A stretch of 64,000 nucleotides of DNA from Cylindrodendrum hubeiense. Taxonomy: Eukaryota; Ascomycota; Sordariomycetes; Hypocreales; Nectriaceae. Position numbers and translations under genes: made by a program. Location of the stretch: assembly GCA_014621425.1 (NCBI GenBank), contig JAANBB010000062.1:62001-126000 (forward strand), given 5' to 3'. This document shows, in pieces, positions 57,448 through 64,000 of the stretch. Every line of letters starts with the position of its first letter. The stretch's first letter is position 1. The notes under the pieces were generated by a model. That model searched no databases, was not told where the DNA came from, and was given only the letters and a program-made list of their open reading frames with translations.

Positions 57448-58316
57448 TTTCGAAGGCGTGTGAAGCGGTTGGGGGTCTGTTGAGTGCGATTGTATCTGTC
57501 TTTCCTTTTGATTCCGAGATGAGTCTCGTGAGACATCTAACCCCGCACGCGCAAGAATTTGGCCCGTGTCAAGCCGGCCTCGCCAACGCGGAACGAACGC
57601 ATCAGAGGCCGGAATGAAAGTATAAAGGTGCCCGTGTTTCCAGGCTAGATCGGCAATTGGAAGGATGAACTAGTTGCTGCAAGTATTGGCTGCAGCACCA
57701 GTTCCCGTAGCTGTAGTGGGGATCGCAAAGCAGGGGGAGGGGGGCTTGTAGTGATAGCCAGTGATAGCTGCATGATAGCAACACGCAAGGGAGATAACAG
57801 AGATGCCGCAGTCGCCGCAGTCCCCTCGCTCACTGACCCTGTCCAGCCGCCCAAACGCTGCGGCGACTGCGGCGCGATTGTCACAGATTGTCCGTTATCT
57901 GGCATTCAACTCCACTAAAACGAGGATGAGGCTCAACTATCCTGAACACCAAGGTTCAGTGACAGCGATTCCATGTCTAACAGAGCATATCCCTGTCCGA
58001 TAAGGAAGTCGTATCTCAGACCCCGTGTTCTAGACATACGTAAGGGCCTCTGGCGAGACGACAACAAAGCGTGCATCATGCACCATCACTCTAAAGGCAG
58101 GTGGGGTACCATCTTATCACAAGCTTGTGCAACACTATCGCCCCGTTTTAGGTCGGCCCGGCCTCATCGTCCTATTGAAGCTTACGGGAGCGGCACATCG
58201 TCTTAAGCCGCCATTCAATCGCGGGGTAGATACGCCCATCCGTCTCACTTAAACCTTTCTGGTCAATCAACTTCTTGAACAATACTTTTCCAGAAATACC
58301 TAGCTTAAACGACATC
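57448..58316. promoter_or_regulatory. Divergent promoter, hydrolase and formamidase
   Basis: 869 bp between divergent start codons. No gene is seen. The sequence GCCGCAGTCGCCGCAGTC near 57805 is a short direct repeat of unknown meaning. Confidence 0.4.
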
Positions 58317-59906
58317 ATGCCTGGCAAAATCCGAACCGCTGTGACCGTTGATCTGGATCGCCCTGCTGAGGAGCAGCCCTATCTCCATGTAAGCACATGG
58401 TGGTGAGGAATTCAAGCACGAAGTACGCACAGAATACTGACCTCATACCAGAATCGATGGCACCCTGACGGTAAGACCTTCAACATCGACCGATCATCCC
58501 GGCAGCGACTAATGCATTGTGCCTTCTCAAGTTCCCTTCTGCGGTACAATTGAAGATGGCGAGACCGTCAAGATTGAATGTGTCGATTGGACTGGTGGTC
58601 AAATTCAAAACAATGACTCCGCAGACGACGTCTTGACGGTGGATTTAAGCAAGATTCACTATCTCTCTGGACCATTTGAAATCAAGGGTGCAGAGCCTGG
58701 CGATGTGCTCTGTGTCGAGATCCACGACGTGCAGCCCTTCGAAGACCACCCGTGGGGATTCACTGGCGTTTTTCACAAGGACAATGGCGGCGGATTTTTG
58801 GACGAGATTTATCCCCATGCGTACTTACCAATCTCAACAAGAAAGAGGTGACCATCCGCTAATACTTGGATAGTGCAAAAGCCATTTGGGATTTCGAAGG
58901 CATTCATTGCACCTCCAGACACATCCCAGGTGTCAAGTTCGCCGGACTGATCCATCCAGGCATATTGGGCTGTGCTCCTTCGCCCGAGATCCTCGCCGAG
59001 TGGAATCGCCGCGAGGCAGAGCTCATCCAGACTACAACTCTCACACGAACTGTCGCAAACCCACCTCTAGAGTTGAATGTCCATGCTGGCTCAGCCGATG
59101 CGGCCGCCGCAGCAAAGGTCGCAAAGGAAGGTGCGCGAACCATTCCGGGGAGACCGGAGCACGGTGGAAACTGCGATATCAAGAACTTGTCTCGCGGTAG
59201 TAAGGTATACTTGCCAGTCCACGTCAAGGGCGCCAAGTTTAGCGTCGGAGACTTGCACTTCTCTCGTAAGCTGATGATTCCTCTTTCGGTATATGAAAGT
59301 CGTAGCTAACCAGAAACCAGAGGGCGATGGAGAGATCTCGTTTTGTGGTGCAATTGAGATGGCCGGCATCATCACTGTGAACTGCAGAGTCATCAAAGGA
59401 GGCCAGGCCCAGATGGGCATGGTCAACGGCTGTTCCCCCATATACATCCCCGGACCTGTCCAGCCTCAGTTTGGCCCTGGCAGGATGATCTTTTTCGAGG
59501 TACACCTTCCTTGCATGTGCAATGAGTCAAAAGATGAGACTAACATCGGTGTCACAGGGGTTTTCGGTCGACGAACACGGCAAGCAGCATTACCTGGATG
59601 CAACAATTGCGTACCGCCAGAGTTGCCTCCGTGTCATCGAGTACCTCAAGCGGTACGGGTACAATGACTATCAAATTTACTTACTCCTTAGCTGTGCGCC
59701 CGTCGAGGGCCACATTGCTGGCATCGTCGATGTAAGTGCCGCCTTTCCTTTGGAGGACTAGAATACCCGCTAACTTGTTATTTTAGATCCCCAATGCCTG
59801 CACGACCCTCGGGTTGCCAATGGACATCTTCGACTTTGACATTCGACCAGAGGCGCCAGTGTCAAAGATGGACCGGGGAGCCTGTCTAATTTCTGTCAAG
59901 AAATAG
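58317..59906 (+). CDS. Formamidase (FmdA/AmdA family)
   Basis: Seven exons (58317-58388, 58452-58470, 58532-58820, 58874-59265, 59321-59499, 59558-59731, 59787-59906) join in phase to 414 residues, the normal length. The second exon is only 19 nt. Family features in order are NRWHPD, the GDVLCVEIHDV barrel segment, DNGGGFLDEI, AKAIWDFEG, HPGILGCAPS, the catalytic-region GRPEHGGNCDIKNL, LHFSQGDGEISFCGA, and a C-terminal PNACTTLGLPMDIFDFDI. The enzyme hydrolyses formamide to formate and ammonia in the cytosol, downstream of cyanide hydratase or in nitrogen scavenging. The regulation of fungal formamidases by nitrogen supply is known, but I identify no sure GATA-factor site here. Confidence 0.95.
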
Positions 59907-60525
59907 TCAACAAGACTCTACCTGAAGTTGGGATTAGTGCAAAATTGTATCTAGCTGCGATAATTCTGAATCAAACAACCGTCAGTCTGAAAGGTTGCTT
60001 GCTTACCTTTATTGGATCAGAGACTTCCAACAGTTGTGATCGGCGAGATGGAGCCCGTGCTGCCTGCGGAGCTTCTGGAGTCAGTGCCAGGATGTAAACC
60101 TCCCATCATTCAATTCAGCGATACACAGCCATCTACCCTAGTAGGTTCAATGCAGTTTGCCGGGTTGATCCATTCGATTACATGTCATGTAGTCCATGTA
60201 TGTCAGGCACCCCCACAGGGATTGGCTGGAAAATGAATGTGAAGCCTTTCAGCAGGGATTAAAGGGGATCCATGTCAATAGCAACCGATTGATGATCAAA
60301 CAAGATATTCCATGAGTTGGTCCGAGCTACATTTCGGCATCTATTGCGACAATGGTTCCCCCTCTCATCGCACCGATTGATTACCGTACCCTCGGCAAAT
60401 GACGTATCTTAGCCCGAATTCAATTGGGCCGACGACAACCGATATCGCAGTTCAACCGAAGCGCTGACTCTAAAATTTTGCATCATCATCCATCCTCGTA
60501 CTCAACGGAGGCTATCAAGTTCACA
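59907..60525. other. Intergenic
   Basis: 619 bp with no supportable gene. The right end is the presumed promoter of the thioesterase-like gene. Confidence 0.55.
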
Positions 60526-61572
60526 ATGTCCATGTTCGTACGCCTTCCGCATGCCGTACGCCGTGTGGTGCCGACGGTTCCACTGCGCACGTCAATTGCG
60601 CCTAACGTGACAGCCACGACGCGTCAATTCCACTCAACGCGCCCCGCTCAGAAGAGCCACAACCCTCGTTGGCTCTCAGACGTAAAAGCACGGCTGAAGC
60701 GATGCCAAGAGCTTGATATCGCGCCTCAGCAAGTTCAAAAGGCAAAAGAACTATCCAATTATGTCCAGAGCAATTGGCTGGAGCTGCTAGCCGGAGAGGA
60801 AGGGTTTCTGACCGGGAAAGAGTGGAGAGGCCTTGATAACCACCAGGTGACTTGGGGTGATATGGTGAGTTCTGTCTGAGCCTTGAAGATTGATGATTCC
60901 CTATTCTCTCAGATTTTAACAGATTTGGGTGACAGGATAGCATGGTGAGTGCTCCAAGAAAGCCCCAGCCCTAATACCAACTGACAATGCCACTATAGGG
61001 TAAATACTCTCAACCACCCCATCCCGCTTCACTAACCGCCATCTAGGACACGTGAATAATGTCATGTATAACAAATATGCCGAAGCAGCCCGGGTAAACT
61101 GGCTGCGTAGCTTTGCAGCGACATCCGATCCGGATCACCGACAACAGTGGGTTGAACTGATGACGCCTCGAAGCGTGGGCCTCATCTTGAGAAGCATCAA
61201 GACTGATTACAAATTCGTAAGAGATAACATCAACATGGATAACGCACACGTTCTAACAATTTTCAGCCAATGGACTTCCCTGATCGGACCACTGTGCTCC
61301 ATAAGCTTATTTCCCCTCCTAACTACGATTCCGATCACGTCTTGCTTGAGGCCGTCATTCTATCTGAGCGACACCAAAGACCCGCGGCCAGGTGCTTCGA
61401 GGATATTGTCGTTTTTAACTACAAGACTGCGAAAAAGACACCGTTGAAGGGCTTTATGGTTGATGAACTTCGAAAGACATTCGAGAAGCAGGAGGCGAGC
61501 AAAAAAGAGTGCGAGGACAAGATTGAGAGCATTATCAAAGCTGTTGAGCAAATAGAGACTTCAGCAGCTTAG
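60526..61572 (+). CDS. Mitochondrial hotdog-fold thioesterase-like protein
   Basis: The best model has five exons: 60526-60864, 60936-60944 (9 nt), 60999 (1 nt), 61047-61216 and 61267-61572, giving 274 residues. The N-terminus is basic, Arg/Ser/Thr-rich and lacks acids (residues 1-40), as in mitochondrial presequences. The hotdog signature WGDMDSMGHVNN (residues 110-121) is produced only if the 9-nt and 1-nt exons are both used; it carries the Asp and the Gly-His-Val-Asn typical of 4-hydroxybenzoyl-CoA thioesterase relatives. A C-terminal coiled-coil tail follows (about 240-274). An alternative model uses a 4-nt exon, CATG at 60941-60944, giving WGDMHGHVNN. The likely role is acyl-CoA hydrolysis in mitochondria; the substrate is unknown. 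Confidence 0.82.
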
Positions 61573-61685
61573 ACAATCGAGACGAAGGGATCAAATTTTG
61601 GCCTATCACTAAAAATAGCGAGAATCAATGAATTGAAGTAAAACTTAATTTTATGTGCAGATTAAACAATATTTTAGCAAGTGGT

Positions 61686-63102
61686 TCAGAACTTGGTTCT
61701 AATATTCCATCCACCACCTACGCCTCTGGCCACGATGAAAGCAGCAAGGGCTGCCACATAAAGAGCTCCAGCGAAAATGATAAGACCCTGATATGAGCCG
61801 TCGTTTTCCTCTAGAATTGCGCCTGCAATAGGAATACCGGTTAATGCACCAAAACTGGCTATGAAGAAAGTTGTGCCGCTTCTTTTTCCATAATCTTCGA
61901 TCTTGCACACTTGGCCTATGCAAACTGGTGTTAAACTGATGGCCGCACCAGACCAGAATCCATACAGGATGGTGAAAGAGGTTGTCATGGTTTGATCTCC
62001 TTCTGCGGTGTACCACAAAGCCAAGGTCAACGTGGAGCATGTCACGGCTGTTACACACACTGTATTGAAGATGCCAAATCGATCAGCGACGTAGCCTGGC
62101 AAGGCGCGGCCAGGGATGCCCCCGACGCTTAATAGCGTGTTAAGGAGGTATGCCTGTGTTGGTTTGAATCCATGGTACAGAGCATATGACGATATGTATG
62201 TGTATGGGATGAAGACGGCGAATTCAATGAAGAATATTGCCAGTGTAGTAGTCGCATACTTGTAGTCCGATAGCGCTTTGAGGTCAATCGACGACCCCGC
62301 TTTCTTGTTCGGGGGTAATCGTTTGCGCAAGAATAAGCATGCGAGAACGCCAGAAATTGTAAACATCAAGGCGATGACACGGATGGCCCAAGGGAATCCG
62401 ATTCGGGGTGCCAAGTATAGAATGATAAGTGGGAAAATGATTCCTCCAGTACCACCAGCTGTGCATGCGATGCCAGTTGCGAAGGCCCGGCGTTTCGAGA
62501 ACCAATGCCCAATAGCTGACATGCTGGGATTGAAGAGGAGGGATGCTGAAATGCCACCAACAACGCCAAAGGACAGGAAGACCTGGTAAAACTCTTGAAG
62601 AGGAGTCAGCAAGAAGAATTAGACAAGTGCCAAATGAACCTACCTTTTGAGAAGCTGAGGAAGATCATGGATGCTACCATTCCGATAGAGCCAGGAATGA
62701 TGATTAATTTGATGTCGTGGGCATCAAAAATAGGACCTTCAAAGACAGTTAGCAATACACGATAGTATTCGGGGAGGAACGTGACTCACCAACTTGAGCT
62801 CCGCAGAAATACAGGAAGAAGCCATAGGCTCCAAATATCCAGCCAACAGTGGACTCTGGCATGCCCGCCAACTGATCTTCCAGCACCCAAGCCTGAAGAA
62901 CGGCGAGGGTGTTGAGAAGACCCATGGACGAAACCATGGCGCACCAGGCCCCAAACACGACCAGCCATGCCTCCTTACCGCCTTCTGGATATCCATTATC
63001 TTCGACGTCAGAGAAATCTGCTTCGGTAAAGACAGTTTGGTTAGCATTGGCGTCTACGAAAGTCCCACCCTCCGGGGACGGGGGATTATTTCTTGATGCC
63101 AT
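61686..63102 (-). CDS. MFS transporter, monocarboxylate-transporter-like
   Basis: Three exons (63102-62790, 62736-62644, 62593-61686) give 437 residues. The start is the first ATG in the open frame, at 63102. The N-terminus has the PEGGKEAWLVVFGAW motif typical of fungal MCT/SLC16-like proteins ([D/E]G[G/S][W/F][G/A]W region). Twelve helices are visible, with SAIGHWFSKRRAFATGIACTAGG, the classic helix 4-5 loop of this group. The group transports monocarboxylates, riboflavin or other small acids, but fungal members are mostly uncharacterised. It is expected in the plasma membrane. It is tail-to-tail with the thioesterase-like gene, with only 113 bp between the stops. Confidence 0.9.
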
Positions 63103-63640
63103 TGCTGTTTTTGAACTTGAAGAAGGAGGATGGAGGGTTCTTCCTGGGGGTTTTGGGGGATATGGTCCTTGAAACGCGCTAGGTGCATTGCTTTGACCTT
63201 CACAGATAGCAATGGTTAGTGTAGATAGAGGGCGCAATCAGTGGGCGAGGGGAACTCGTCCGATACGGAAGGCAAGTTTCTGGCTAAGGGATCCACATTG
63301 TGAATCACACTACACTATTTGGGCCTGGCTCGTGAAGATCCTGGGGTCGGTACATGTTGGGTATTTACGACGTGAGGCTTTATGTCCTGGGGTATTTACG
63401 ACTTGAAGTCTTTGGGCCTTTGGATCTTTACGGGTTTGGGTCTTTCTTTTGTTAGGATTAATTCGCAGGCTTAGAACAACTGGCGTGTGTGATGAGTGAC
63501 TTAAAAACCCGACGTCTCAGATGTAGATCCGGCATTTCAGTAGACTGGGAATGGCGGCCTAGCTTAGCCCTTAATATACAGAGGCTGACTAATTCGTGAA
63601 GATTACTGATGTATCTCGGAGCCCCCTCCCGAGAATGAGC
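63103..63640. other. Intergenic
   Basis: 538 bp between two minus-strand MFS genes. It has no supportable gene. Short GGTATTTACGACTTGA-like direct repeats occur near 63360-63410. Confidence 0.5.
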
Positions 63641-64000
63641 TTACAAATTGTATCTAAAGGACTTGTTCTCGCCATCGGTCATATCCTCCAACCCGTGACT
63701 AATTTCAGGTGCACCATAGAGCCTGTCGCGAGTCTTGTTTTCCCGGGCCAGCATGAGACGAAGACCCAGAGACACAAACACACAAACCGCGAAGCAAATC
63801 ATGATGCCGATAAAACTTTTATCATACCGAGGAGCGTATTTGCTAGAAAGCAGTTAGTTGGTGTTGAGAGACGATGGATAATATGAGCTTACGCATTGAA
63901 CATGAGCGGCCCTACAATGTTACCGAGTGAGTAGCCGATGAATGTACCGGCGGCATATACGGATTTCTTGGTATGACCTGCAACATTGGATGTGCCCAAC
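63641..64000 (-). CDS. Allantoate-permease-like MFS transporter, 3' end only
   Basis: The gene runs out of the window on the right. Visible exons are 63893 to beyond 64000 and 63842-63641, joined in phase across a 50-nt intron (donor GTAAGC). The segment TSNVAGHTKKSVYAAGTF followed by IGYSLGNIVGP is diagnostic of the Dal5/anion:cation symporter group. Two last helices and a hydrophilic tail ending KSFRYNL follow. Members import allantoate, ureidosuccinate, nicotinate or vitamins such as pantothenate and biotin. The substrate cannot be decided from this part. Confidence 0.85.

Overview
The window is nuclear DNA of a filamentous ascomycete (Pezizomycotina, probably a Sordariomycete). Supporting signs are 47-66 nt introns with GT...AG ends and CTAAC/CTGAC-like branch sites, a fungal highly reducing polyketide synthase (PKS), RTA1-like and DHA-type transporters, and a copia retrotransposon with strong RIP-type (repeat-induced point mutation) damage. 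The species cannot be fixed from this sequence. Exon joins below were worked out by eye from splice sites, phase and protein continuity. None has been checked against RNA.

Left part (1-17.5 kb). A berberine-bridge-type flavin oxidase (472-2187) is followed by a four-exon gene of unknown function with a HeLo/SesA-like N-terminus (5263-3061, minus). Next is a homeodomain plus C2H2 zinc-finger protein (7418-9681). About 6.2 kb without a recognisable gene (9682-15903) holds several short tandem repeats. The 19S proteasome ATPase gene rpt6 (17130-15904, minus) closes this part.

Mobile element (17.5-22.8 kb). A Ty1/copia LTR retrotransposon with 190-bp LTRs is extremely AT-rich and full of stops. 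It contains a patch of ambiguous bases. It lies just upstream of rpt6 and separates it from the secondary-metabolite region.

Secondary-metabolite region (23.3-46.8 kb). It contains a secreted flavin oxidase, a DHA14-type MFS transporter, a nine-exon PKS of about 3115 residues and an RTA1-like membrane protein. The PKS order is KS-AT-DH-MT-psiKR-ER-KR-ACP followed by a carnitine-acyltransferase-like domain (cAT). Three Gfo/Idh/MocA-family genes follow, one of them GAL80-like. cAT domains in related PKSs release or reload chains on polyol alcohols. A block of sugar/polyol-type dehydrogenases beside such a PKS therefore suggests a polyketide-polyol or polyketide-sugar ester pathway. The link to the dehydrogenases is inference. 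No pathway-specific Zn2Cys6 regulator was seen.

Right part (48.5-64 kb). A secreted Ser/Thr-rich protein runs into a stop codon, directly before a phospholipase A2-like, Cys-rich coding stretch in another frame. After it come a DHA1-type MFS transporter, an alpha/beta hydrolase of the homoserine-acetyltransferase-like family and formamidase. A mitochondrial hotdog-fold thioesterase-like gene appears to need a one-nucleotide exon. A monocarboxylate-transporter-like MFS gene and the 3' end of an allantoate-permease-like MFS gene finish the window.
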